From JAVKFF01 sp040226215 (GTDB lineage Bacteria; Pseudomonadota; Alphaproteobacteria; DSM-16000; Inquilinaceae), in assembly GCA_040226215.1 (NCBI GenBank), contig JAVKFF010000178.1:1-15614 (forward strand): 15,614 bases of DNA. Direction: 5' to 3'. Made by a program: the position numbers and the translations under genes. Positions 1 to 6,947 of this stretch are shown piece by piece (the first letter of the stretch is position 1; each line of letters begins with the position of its first letter). Under the pieces are notes generated by a model. That model worked only from the letters and a program-made list of their open reading frames with translations, was not told where the DNA came from and did no database searches.

Positions 1-33
1 CGACAATAGTCAATTGATTCAATAACCTGCGTC

Positions 34-80
34 GTCCCGCACGCGATGCGGCGCGAAGTGCCGCTTCGCAGATGCGGGAC
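34..80. repeat. Palindromic intergenic repeat (nested hairpin)
   Basis: GTCCCGCA at 34-41 is the exact reverse complement of TGCGGGAC at 73-80. Inside it GCGAAG (53-58) pairs with CTTCGC (64-69), so the element can fold as a two-tier hairpin. The outer arms match the pattern of the element at 15354-15385 (GTTCCGCACG ... CGCAGATGCGGAAC), so the two look like members of one dispersed palindromic family. The hairpin lies downstream of the 3' end of the minus-strand ATPase gene and has no T-tract that would make it an obvious intrinsic terminator. No gene is visible in 1-146. Confidence 0.55.
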
Positions 81-146
81 CGCCCGCCCGTCTTCTCCAT
101 CCCAATTTGTTCGGGACCGGCCGCCCGGCTTCGCCAACCTCCAGGC

Positions 147-1031
147 TCAGCCCGGCGGTGCGGAGTCGAGCCGGCGGCCGAGGCGGCCGGCGAGATCCTG
201 CACGAACTGCCAGGCGACGCGGCCCGAGCGGCTGCCGCGGGTGACCGACCATTCCAGCGCCTGGGGCCGCCATTCCGCCTCGGGCACGTCGAGGCCGAAG
301 ACCGACACATAGCCCTCGATCATCTCCAGATACGTGGCCTGGTTGCAGGCGTGGAAGCCGAGCCAGAGGCCGAAGCGGTCGGAGAGCGAGACCTTCTCCT
401 CCACCGCCTCGCCGGCGATCAGCGCGGTCGACTGCTCGTTCTCGATGGCTTCGCGGGCCAGGAGGTGGCGCCGGTTGGAGGTGGCATAGAAGACGACATT
501 CTCCGGCCGGCCCTCGATGCCGCCTTCCAGCACCGCCTTGAGTGACTTGTAGCTGGTGTCCTGGCTGTCGAAGGAGAGGTCGTCGCAGAACAGCACGACA
601 CGCCGGTCGGCCGTGCGCAGGTGGTCCAGCAGCCGGGGCAGGCTGTCCAGATCCTCGCGGTGGATCTCCACCAGCGCCAGGCTGGATGGCAACTCCCGGT
701 TCAGCGCCGCGTGCACCGCCTTGACCAGCGAGCTCTTGCCCATGCCTCTGGCGCCCCAGAGCAGGGCGTTGTTTGCCGGCAGGCCGGCCGCGAAACGCCG
801 GGTGTTCTCCACGAGCTGGTCGCGCTGCAGGCGGATGCCCTGCAGCAGGCGCAGATCGACATGGGCGACGCTCGGCACCGGCTGCAGATAGCCCTCGGGA
901 TGCCAGACGAAGGCATCGGCGGCGTGAAGGTCCGAGGCCGGCAGCGGGGCCGGGGCCGTACGCTCCAGGGCGTCGGCGATGCGCGCCAGGAAGGCCAGGA
1001 TATCGTTTGAACTCACGCGGTTCGTCCTCAT
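147..1031 (-). CDS. DUF815-family P-loop ATP-binding protein
   Basis: A predicted cytoplasmic ATPase of 294 residues of the DUF815 (AAA+-like) family; its biological role is not established. A Walker A motif GARGMGKS lies at residues 93-100, in a stretch reading NALLWGARGMGKSSLVKAV. A Walker B-like segment VVLFCDDLSF with two aspartates sits near residues 145-154. A sensor-like YATSNRRHLL follows, then SDRFGLWLGF, typical of the family. The open frame extends upstream, but the ATG at 1031 (MRTNRVSS) is preferred because it starts close to the conserved N-terminal helix and leaves the yajC promoter region free. The gene is divergent from yajC with a 137-base gap. The family assignment is firm from the motifs; the function is unknown. 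Confidence 0.88.
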   Translation of the reverse strand: MRTNRVSSNDILAFLARIADALERTAPAPLPASDLHAADAFVWHPEGYLQPVPSVAHVDLRLLQGIRLQRDQLVENTRRFAAGLPANNALLWGARGMGKSSLVKAVHAALNRELPSSLALVEIHREDLDSLPRLLDHLRTADRRVVLFCDDLSFDSQDTSYKSLKAVLEGGIEGRPENVVFYATSNRRHLLAREAIENEQSTALIAGEAVEEKVSLSDRFGLWLGFHACNQATYLEMIEGYVSVFGLDVPEAEWRPQALEWSVTRGSRSGRVAWQFVQDLAGRLGRRLDSAPPG

Positions 1032-1097
1032 CTGAAGGCGGCTCGGCAGCCAGGTCTTCCTACCGGCGCCGGAAAGGTGGGCCCGGTCGGGTTTCGA

Positions 1098-1125
1098 TTG
1101 CAAGTCAGCCGTCGCTCGTTATAGT
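1098..1125 (+). promoter_or_regulatory. Putative sigma-70 promoter of the yajC-secDF operon
   Basis: TTGCAA (1098-1103) and TATAGT (1120-1125) are separated by 16 bases. The -10 box matches TATAAT at five of six positions. Transcription would start near 1132, giving a leader of about 36 bases before the yajC start codon. It is the best promoter-like match I see in the gap between the divergent ATPase and yajC. Confidence 0.55.
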
Positions 1126-1168
1126 CCCGCGCGTTCTCGTTCAACGGGTGATCTTTCAGGAGTACCGC

Positions 1169-1573
1169 ATGTTCATTTCGACCGCATGGGCCCAGGATGC
1201 CGGTGGCGGCGGGGGAGGCCTCCTCGTATCGCTGGCGCCGTTGCTCCTGATCTTCGTGGTCTTCTACTTCCTGCTCATCCGGCCCCAGCAGAAGCGGATG
1301 AAGGAACACCGGGCCATGCTTTCCGCCGTCCGGCGCGGCGACCGCGTGGTCACCGGTGGTGGCATCGTCGGCATGGTCACCCGTGTCGGCCGCGATGACG
1401 AACTCACCGTCGAGATCGCCGAGGGCGTGCGGGTGAAGGTGCTGCGCTCGACCGTCACGGCGGTGCTCAGCAAGTCCGAGCCGGCCGACGAGCCGGAAGA
1501 GGAAGAGGCGACCGAGACCCCCGCGGAGGGAACCGGCGAGGCGACGGGCGACGGCAAGCAGAACAAGAGCTGA
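1169..1573 (+). CDS. yajC: Preprotein translocase subunit YajC
   Basis: Small inner-membrane protein of 134 residues that associates with SecD and SecF and supports Sec-dependent export and membrane insertion. A short N-terminus with a glycine run (residues 12-17) is followed by one transmembrane helix at about 18-37. The family hallmark RPQQKRMKEH comes directly after (38-47). A small beta-rich cytoplasmic domain (GDRVVTGGGIVGMVTRV) follows, then an acidic Glu/Thr-rich tail from about residue 105 that is longer than in E. coli. The frame stays open far upstream, but the ATG at 1169 has AGGAG at 1159-1163 and gives the normal family length. It is the first gene of the operon, 51 bases before secD. 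Confidence 0.95.
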   Translation: MFISTAWAQDAGGGGGGLLVSLAPLLLIFVVFYFLLIRPQQKRMKEHRAMLSAVRRGDRVVTGGGIVGMVTRVGRDDELTVEIAEGVRVKVLRSTVTAVLSKSEPADEPEEEEATETPAEGTGEATGDGKQNKS

Positions 1574-1624
1574 CGCGCCCGATTTCCGTTCCCTAGCCCC
1601 GTTTAGCGGGCGAGGAGCCCCTGC

Positions 1625-3220
1625 ATGATTCACATCGCCACCTGGAAACGGGTGCTCGTCATCCTGGTATGCGTGCTGGGCATCGTCTACGCCGTGCCCA
1701 ACCTGCTGCCACAGGACCAGGTCGACGAGTGGTCGGAGTCCCTGCCGAGCTGGCTGCCGGTCAACCAGATCAATCTCGGGCTCGACCTGCAGGGTGGATC
1801 GCACCTGCTCTTGCGCGTCGACTACCAGTCGGTGATCGCCGAGCGCATGGAGGGCATCGCCGACGAGATCCGCACCCAGTTCCGCCAGGAGGACATCGGC
1901 TTCACCGGCCTCGAGGTCGGCGCCGACGGCGTGGCGTTGACCGTCCGCGACCCGGCGCAGGCGGAGGCGGCGGCCGAGCTGATCCGCGCCATGGACGAGA
2001 GCGTCGCCGTCACCATCGGCGAGGAAGGGGCGCTGTCGGTCGCCTATACCGAAGCGGCGGTCGCGGAGGTGCAGAACAACTCGGTCATCCAGTCGATCGA
2101 GATCATCCGCCGGCGCATCGACGCCTTCGGCACCACGGAGCCGGTCATCCAGCGCCAGGGCGACGACCGCATCGTGGTCCAGGTGCCGGGCGCGGAGGAT
2201 CCCGAGCAGATCAAGAACCGGCTGACCACCACCGCACGGCTGACCTTCCACCTGATCGACCAGTCGACCTCGGTGGCCGAGGCCCAGGCTGGCCAGGTGC
2301 CGGCCGGCAGCGAGCTGCTGCCCAGCCGCGAGCTGAACGAGGCGGGGGAACCGGCCGGCTACTACGTCGTCCGGCGCCGCGTCATGGTCTCCGGCGACAC
2401 GTTGACCGATGCCCAGCCCACCTTCGACCAGAACAACACGCCGGCCGTCAGCTTCCGTTTCGACAGCACCGGCGCGCGCCGCTTCGCCGACACCACGTCG
2501 GAGAATGTCGGCGGCCTTCTCGCCATCGTGCTCGACGACGAGGTGATCTCCGCGCCGCGCATCAATTCGCCCATCCTCGGCGGCCAGGGCATCATCGAGG
2601 GCGGCGGCTTCACCGTGGAGAGCGCCAACGAGCTCGCCGTGCTGCTGCGCGCCGGCGCCCTGCCGGCCGATATCGAGGTGCTGGAGGAACGCACCGTCGG
2701 TCCCGGCCTCGGCCAGGACAGCATCGACGCGGGCCGGGTGGCGGCGGTCATCGGCCTCGTGCTCGTCGTCGTCTTCATCATCCTGGTCTACGGCCTGTTC
2801 GGCGTCTTCGCCGTCATCGCGCTCGCCTTCAACCTGGCGATCATCATCGCCGCCCTGACCGCGCTGCAGGCGACGCTGACCCTGCCCGGCATCGCCGGCA
2901 TCGTGCTCACCGTCGGCATGGCGGTCGACGCGAACGTGCTGATCTTCGAGCGCATCCGCGAGGAGGTGCGCAACGGCCGCTCGCCGATCTCCGCCATCGA
3001 CGCCGGCTACAACCGTGCCTTCACCACCATCATCGACAGCAATCTGACAACGCTGATCGCCGCCATCCTGCTGTTCTCCATGGGCGCGGGGCCGGTGCGC
3101 GGCTTCTCCGTCACGCTGTCGATCGGCATCCTCTCCTCCATGTTCACGGCGATCATGGTGACTCGCCTCTTCGTGGTGACCTGGCTGCTGCGCACGCGGC
3201 CCAAGGTCCTGAACGTCTGA
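1625..3220 (+). CDS. secD: Protein translocase subunit SecD
   Basis: Inner-membrane RND-family subunit of 531 residues. It forms the SecDF complex, which uses the proton gradient to pull exported proteins across the membrane at the SecYEG channel. An N-terminal transmembrane helix spans about residues 9-28. The conserved GLDLQGGSHLLL motif starts at residue 52. The large periplasmic domain runs to about 375 and includes LDDEVISAPRI. The C-terminal half has several hydrophobic helices with the motif VGMAVDANVLIFERIREE; its Asp435 corresponds to the conserved proton-path aspartate region. GAGGAG at 1612-1617 is a good ribosome binding site. The gene is 22 bases upstream of secF. Confidence 0.97.
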   Translation: MIHIATWKRVLVILVCVLGIVYAVPNLLPQDQVDEWSESLPSWLPVNQINLGLDLQGGSHLLLRVDYQSVIAERMEGIADEIRTQFRQEDIGFTGLEVGADGVALTVRDPAQAEAAAELIRAMDESVAVTIGEEGALSVAYTEAAVAEVQNNSVIQSIEIIRRRIDAFGTTEPVIQRQGDDRIVVQVPGAEDPEQIKNRLTTTARLTFHLIDQSTSVAEAQAGQVPAGSELLPSRELNEAGEPAGYYVVRRRVMVSGDTLTDAQPTFDQNNTPAVSFRFDSTGARRFADTTSENVGGLLAIVLDDEVISAPRINSPILGGQGIIEGGGFTVESANELAVLLRAGALPADIEVLEERTVGPGLGQDSIDAGRVAAVIGLVLVVVFIILVYGLFGVFAVIALAFNLAIIIAALTALQATLTLPGIAGIVLTVGMAVDANVLIFERIREEVRNGRSPISAIDAGYNRAFTTIIDSNLTTLIAAILLFSMGAGPVRGFSVTLSIGILSSMFTAIMVTRLFVVTWLLRTRPKVLNV

Positions 3221-3242
3221 ACGGAACGAGGGAAATCGACCG

Positions 3243-4172
3243 ATGGCACTCTTCCGTTTCCTGAACCGGATCCCGCACGTCCCCTTCCTGCGCTTCCGGC
3301 GCCAGGCCTACACCTTCTCGGCCCTGCTGGTCGCCGCCTCGATCGTGGCGACCGCCGTGCTCGGGCTCAATTTCGGCATCGACTTCCGCGGCGGCATCCT
3401 GATCGAGGTGCGCGACCAGTCCGGTGCCGCCGATATCGAGGAGATGCGCGGCCAGCTTGGCGCGCTCGGCCTGGGCGAGGTGTCGCTGCAGGAGTTCGGC
3501 GAGCCCTCCGACGTGCTGATCCGCATTCAGAGCCAGGAAGGCGGGGAGGACGCCAACCAGCAAGCGATCGAGCGGGTGCGCGAGACGCTGGGCGACGGCT
3601 ACGACTACCGCCGCACCGAGGCCGTGGGACCAACCGTCGGCGCCGAATTGATCGAGGCCGGCACGCTCGCGGTGCTGCTCGCCATCGGCGCCATCCTGAT
3701 CTACATCTGGGCGCGCTTCGAGTGGCAGTTCGGCGTCTGCGCGGTGATCGCGCTGCTGCACGACGTCATCTCCACGATCGGACTGTTCGCCATCATCCAG
3801 CACGAGTTCAACCTGGCGACGGTAGCGGCCCTGCTCACCATCGCCGGCTATTCCATCAACGACACCGTCGTGGTCTTCGACCGGGTGCGCGAGAACCTGC
3901 GCAAGTACAAGCGCGAGAGCATGCCGCAGATCCTCGAACGCTCCCTGAATGAGACCCTGTCGCGGACCTTGATGACCTCGCTGACGACGCTGCTGGCGCT
4001 GGTCGCGCTCTATTTCTTCGGCGGCGCCATCATCCGCGATTTCGCCTTCGCCCTGATCTGGGGCATCGTGATCGGCACCTACTCGTCGATCTTCGTGGCC
4101 GTGCCGGCGCTCATGCAGCTCAACCTGCGCCGGCCGGCGGACAAGAAGGAAGAGGCCCCGGCCGGTCCCTGA
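3243..4172 (+). CDS. secF: Protein translocase subunit SecF
   Basis: Partner of SecD in the inner-membrane SecDF motor, 309 residues. The first transmembrane helix spans about residues 24-43 and runs into the family motif LNFGIDFRGG (Asp47). VGPTVGAEL (128-136) precedes the second membrane segment. GYSINDTVVVFDRVREN carries Asn206-Asp207, the conserved polar pair of the fourth helix, and the tail is short, Lys/Glu-rich and cytoplasmic. The length is normal. A GAGGGA ribosome binding site lies at 3228-3233. No frameshift or lost motif is visible. The 51-base gap to the next gene suggests that it shares the same transcript. Confidence 0.97.
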   Translation: MALFRFLNRIPHVPFLRFRRQAYTFSALLVAASIVATAVLGLNFGIDFRGGILIEVRDQSGAADIEEMRGQLGALGLGEVSLQEFGEPSDVLIRIQSQEGGEDANQQAIERVRETLGDGYDYRRTEAVGPTVGAELIEAGTLAVLLAIGAILIYIWARFEWQFGVCAVIALLHDVISTIGLFAIIQHEFNLATVAALLTIAGYSINDTVVVFDRVRENLRKYKRESMPQILERSLNETLSRTLMTSLTTLLALVALYFFGGAIIRDFAFALIWGIVIGTYSSIFVAVPALMQLNLRRPADKKEEAPAGP

Positions 4173-4223
4173 CCGCGCGCACGCGGCGCCCGCCAGGGCC
4201 TGCGGGGCGGAACGGACACGCAA

Positions 4224-4601
4224 ATGGACATCACGCCGCTGATCCCGGAAGGCGCGCAGATCGTCGAATCATATGGCGGCGGCGGCTTCCGCATCGCCGG
4301 CCAGCGCTACCAGGGCGCCGTCGCGGTCCTGCCGGCGAGCGTGCTGGGCTGGTCCGACGCCGCCATCGACGAAGCCAGCCTCGGCGCCCTCGTCACCCGC
4401 ATCCTGGCGGAATTCCAGGGACTGGAACTGCTGATCATCGGCACCGGCGAAACCGCGCGCCTGCCCGGCAAGACGCTGCGCCACGATCTGCGCGCCCGTG
4501 GCATCGGCGTCGAGGCGATGGACACCGGTGCGGCCTGCCGCACCTTCAACGTCCTGCTCGCCGAGGGCCGCCGGGTGGCGGCGGCGCTGATCGCGGTTTA
4601 G
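4224..4601 (+). CDS. Mth938/NDUFAF3-like domain protein
   Basis: A 125-residue protein of the Mth938-like (DUF498) family, with no signal peptide or membrane segment. Recognisable family features are the opening IVESYGGGGFRIAGQRYQGAV, the segment ELLIIGTGETARLPGKTLRHDL, and the C-terminal IGVEAMDTGAACRTFNVLLAEGRRVAAALI. The human member of this fold, NDUFAF3, is an assembly factor of respiratory complex I. In alphaproteobacteria the gene commonly follows secDF, as here. A role in complex I (Nuo) assembly or membrane-arm insertion is inference from the homologue and the gene order. It is probably the last gene of the yajC-secD-secF transcript, since a hairpin begins three bases after its stop. 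Confidence 0.88.
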   Translation: MDITPLIPEGAQIVESYGGGGFRIAGQRYQGAVAVLPASVLGWSDAAIDEASLGALVTRILAEFQGLELLIIGTGETARLPGKTLRHDLRARGIGVEAMDTGAACRTFNVLLAEGRRVAAALIAV

Positions 4602-4603
4602 TC

Positions 4604-4625
4604 CCGGCCCAAGAAAAAGGGCCGG
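4604..4625 (+). repeat. GC hairpin just after the Mth938-like gene
   Basis: CCGGCCC (4604-4610) and GGGCCGG (4619-4625) form a perfect 7-bp stem around an A-rich 8-base loop. It starts three bases after the stop codon of the Mth938-like gene. No T-tract follows on the plus strand, so termination in that direction is uncertain. The right arm is shared with the minus-strand terminator of sodB, so the two structures lie back to back. Confidence 0.5.
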
Positions 4626-4642
4626 CGAATTGACGCCGACCC
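4611..4642 (-). terminator. Rho-independent terminator of sodB
   Basis: Read on the minus strand, GGGTCGGCG (4642-4634) and CGCCGGCCC (4627-4619) form a 9-bp stem with one G-T wobble and a 6-base loop. It is followed at once by TTTTTCTT (4618-4611). This is a textbook intrinsic terminator, 38 bases past the sodB stop codon. Confidence 0.85.
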
Positions 4643-4680
4643 TCTCCCGAAATCCGCCTGGTCGGGCGGAGGAGGCGATC

Positions 4681-5277
4681 CTACTTCGCCTTCTCGAACA
4701 GCTCCGCCACATACTCCCAGTTGACCAGGTTGTTGACGAAGGCCTCGAGATATTTCGGCCGGGCGTTGCGATAGTCGATGTAGTAGGAGTGCTCCCACAC
4801 GTCGCAGCCCAAGAGGGCCGTCTTGCCGTGCGCCAGCGGGTTCTCCGCGTTCGGCGTCTTCATCGTCGCCAGCTTGCCGTTGTCCCAGACCAGCCAGCAC
4901 CAGCCGGAGCCGAACTGGGTCGCGCCGGCCTGCTTGAACTCCTCCTTGAAGGCGTCGACCGAGCCGAAATCGGCCGCGATCTGCTTCTCCAGGCTGCCCG
5001 GGATGGCGCCGCCGCCATTGGGCTTCATCCAGTTCCAGAAATGCAGGTGGTTCCAGTGCTGGCCGGCATTGTTGAACACGCCCTGGTTCTTGCCGAAGCT
5101 GCCCTTGACCACGTCCTCCAGGTCCTTGCCGGCGAACTCCGTCCCGTCGACGAGCTTGTTGAGGTTGTCGACATAGGTCTGATGGTGCTTGTCGTGGTGG
5201 AACTCGAGCGTCTCCCCGCTCATATAGGGGCCGAGACCGTCATAGGCGTAGGGCAGATCGGGAAGGCTGAAGGACAT
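4681..5277 (-). CDS. sodB: Iron superoxide dismutase
   Basis: Cytoplasmic Fe/Mn-family superoxide dismutase of 198 residues that converts superoxide to hydrogen peroxide and oxygen. The four metal ligands are visible: His27 (in EFHHDKHHQTY), His77 (in AGQHWNHLHFW), Asp159 and His163 (in DVWEHSYYIDYRN). Gln73, in the first-half NNAGQ motif, is the position that marks iron-type enzymes. The length is normal for the family. GCGAGG upstream of the ATG is a suitable ribosome binding site. The gene lies on the strand opposite to its neighbours, between the Mth938-like and the phytoene-synthase-fold genes, with its own terminator and a candidate promoter, so it is an independent transcription unit. 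Iron rather than manganese use is inferred from sequence type only. Confidence 0.95.
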   Translation of the reverse strand: MSFSLPDLPYAYDGLGPYMSGETLEFHHDKHHQTYVDNLNKLVDGTEFAGKDLEDVVKGSFGKNQGVFNNAGQHWNHLHFWNWMKPNGGGAIPGSLEKQIAADFGSVDAFKEEFKQAGATQFGSGWCWLVWDNGKLATMKTPNAENPLAHGKTALLGCDVWEHSYYIDYRNARPKYLEAFVNNLVNWEYVAELFEKAK

Positions 5278-5335
5278 GGTGAACCTCGCTTGGTGCGGGT
5301 GGGTCTGAGGATGCGAGTTGATCTCGCCTGTCGCT

Positions 5336-5364
5336 CATTTAGGCGCTGCCGGCACTATTGTGAA
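5336..5364 (-). promoter_or_regulatory. Candidate sodB promoter
   Basis: On the minus strand TTCACA (5364-5359, five of six matches to TTGACA) is followed after 17 bases by TAAATG (5341-5336), a weak -10 box. It sits in the 141-base gap between sodB and the divergent downstream gene. I saw no clear Fur or other iron-regulator box. Confidence 0.3.
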
Positions 5365-5418
5365 GCCTGAACAGGTACCGCCGAGCCGAAGTTCCCGCCC
5401 GCTTTTCGCCGTCGCCGC

Positions 5419-6288
5419 ATGACCCGCACCGACCAGAACGACAGCCAGGACGCCCGGCTTTCCGGCCTCGCCGCCGATGTCAGGGCCCACGATCACGACC
5501 GCTTCCTGATCGCGCTGATGGCGCCGGCGGACGCCCGCGACGCGCTGCTGGCGCTGGCCGCCTTCAATCTGGAGATCGCCAAGACCCGCGAGGTGGTCTC
5601 GGAGTCGATGCTGGGCGAGATCCGCCTGCAATGGTGGCGGGAGACCGTGGCGATGATCTACGAGGGCCGCCCGCGCCGGCACAATGTCGGCGACGCCCTG
5701 GCCGGGGCTGTGGCGCGGCACGACCTCACCCGCGCCCATCTCGATGCCATGATCGACGGCCGCGAATGGGATCTGACCGACCAGGCGCCGCCGACCCTAG
5801 ACGATCTCGAGGGCTATCTCGACCGCACCGCGCTGCCGTTGGTCCGCCTGCAGCTCGAAGCCGTCGGCGTCACCGACGGGGCGGCGCACGAGGCGGCGGT
5901 ACCGCTCGCCCGCGCCTACGGGCTCACCGGGCTGCTGCGCGCCGTTCCCTTCCACGCCCGCCAGCGCCGTGTCTATCTGCCGACCGCCGTGGTCGAGGAG
6001 GTGGCGACGCGCATGGGCGACCTGTTCGAGCTGCGGCCGCACGAGGGGCTCGCCCGCGCGGTCGAGCACCTCGCCGGCCAGGCTCGCTTCTATCTCGCCG
6101 ACGCCCGCGCCCGGCGCCGCCACCTGCCCAGACCGGCGCTCGCCGTCTTCCGCCAGGCGACCCTGGCCGATACCTATCTCGGCAGGCTCGCCAGGGCCGG
6201 GCACGACGTCTTCGACGCGCGGGTGCAGATCGCGCCGCCCTGGCGCCAGGCCCGGCTGGCGCTGGCGGCGCTGCGCGGACGCTACTGA
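5419..6288 (+). CDS. Squalene/phytoene synthase-fold protein, NDUFAF6-like
   Basis: A 289-residue protein of the trans-isoprenyl diphosphate synthase head-to-head family. It lacks the two Asp-rich metal-binding motifs: the first is replaced by LEIAKTREVVSE (residues 51-62), before RLQWWRE. The second region reads YGLTGLLRAVPFHARQRRVYLP (167-188), with no DxxxD. That last pattern resembles human NDUFAF6, a complex I assembly factor of the same fold. The protein is therefore probably not an active squalene or phytoene synthase and no other carotenoid or hopanoid gene is nearby. A role in complex I assembly is inference, supported by the nearby NDUFAF3-like gene. There is no strong ribosome binding site before the ATG at 5419. 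The 3' end overlaps the convergent methyltransferase gene by 7 bases. Confidence 0.82.
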   Translation: MTRTDQNDSQDARLSGLAADVRAHDHDRFLIALMAPADARDALLALAAFNLEIAKTREVVSESMLGEIRLQWWRETVAMIYEGRPRRHNVGDALAGAVARHDLTRAHLDAMIDGREWDLTDQAPPTLDDLEGYLDRTALPLVRLQLEAVGVTDGAAHEAAVPLARAYGLTGLLRAVPFHARQRRVYLPTAVVEEVATRMGDLFELRPHEGLARAVEHLAGQARFYLADARARRRHLPRPALAVFRQATLADTYLGRLARAGHDVFDARVQIAPPWRQARLALAALRGRY

Positions 6289-6947
6289 CGTGCGGCCTCG
6301 CCGGGCTTGCGCGCCACGATCCGCACGGTGATCGCCGCGCCCTGGTGGCCCGTTCCCTCGTCCAGCACCCGCTCGCCCTCGTCGAGCACCGGCATCTCGA
6401 AACCGGCGAAATCGCGGGCCAGCTCGTCCGGGGTCGGCAGCAGGTCAGGGTTCTTCGGCCCGCCCGACGGCCGGCCGATCTGGGCGCGGCCAAAATGCTC
6501 CTGCAGGAACAGGCCGCCGGGCTTCAGCGCCCGCCGGATGCGGTCGTGGATGCGCACCCGCTCGGCCGGCGGAAAGGGCACGAACAGGCTGACGATGGCG
6601 TCGTAGGCGCCTTCCGGCCATTCCCACGTCAAGAGGTCGGCGACCTGGGTGCGCAAGGTGACGCCGCGGTCGAGCGCCAGCTTGGTCGCTTTTTGCACAC
6701 CGCGCGGGCTGATATCGACCGTCCAGACCCGGTGGCCCTGTTCGGCCAACCAGACGCCGTTGCGTCCCTCCCCGTCGCCCAGCACCAGGATGGTCGAGCG
6801 CGGGTCGAGCCGCCAGCTCTCCGCCGCCAGGAAGGCATTGGGTCTGGTGCCGTAGACATAGTCCTCCCGCTCGAACCGGTCGTCCCAGAACGCCGCCACG
6901 TCACGGTCGCGGGCGCCGATCAGGTCCTTCTCCTCGGCGCCGCTCAC
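6282..6947 (-). CDS. Class I SAM-dependent methyltransferase
   Basis: A 221-residue soluble methyltransferase of the Rossmann-fold class; substrate unknown. The SAM-binding glycine motif VLGDGEGRN is at residues 55-63 and an acidic end of strand 2 (TVDIS) at about 74-78. YDAIVSLFVPFPPAERVRIHDRIRRALKPGGLFLQEHF is the post-I region and motif typical of TehB/thiopurine-methyltransferase-like proteins. The N-terminal FWDDRFEREDYVYGTRPNAFL is also common in that group. The start is a GTG that overlaps the TGA of trmFO as GTGA, so the gene is probably translationally coupled to trmFO. It converges on the NDUFAF6-like gene with a 7-base overlap. The specific substrate cannot be read from the sequence. 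Confidence 0.85.
   Translation of the reverse strand: MSGAEEKDLIGARDRDVAAFWDDRFEREDYVYGTRPNAFLAAESWRLDPRSTILVLGDGEGRNGVWLAEQGHRVWTVDISPRGVQKATKLALDRGVTLRTQVADLLTWEWPEGAYDAIVSLFVPFPPAERVRIHDRIRRALKPGGLFLQEHFGRAQIGRPSGGPKNPDLLPTPDELARDFAGFEMPVLDEGERVLDEGTGHQGAAITVRIVARKPGEAARQ

Noticed and set aside
1028..2251. Long open frame on the minus strand across yajC and secD
   Set aside because: It is antisense to yajC and secD, with a His/Asp/Gly-rich composition typical of shadow frames in GC-rich DNA.
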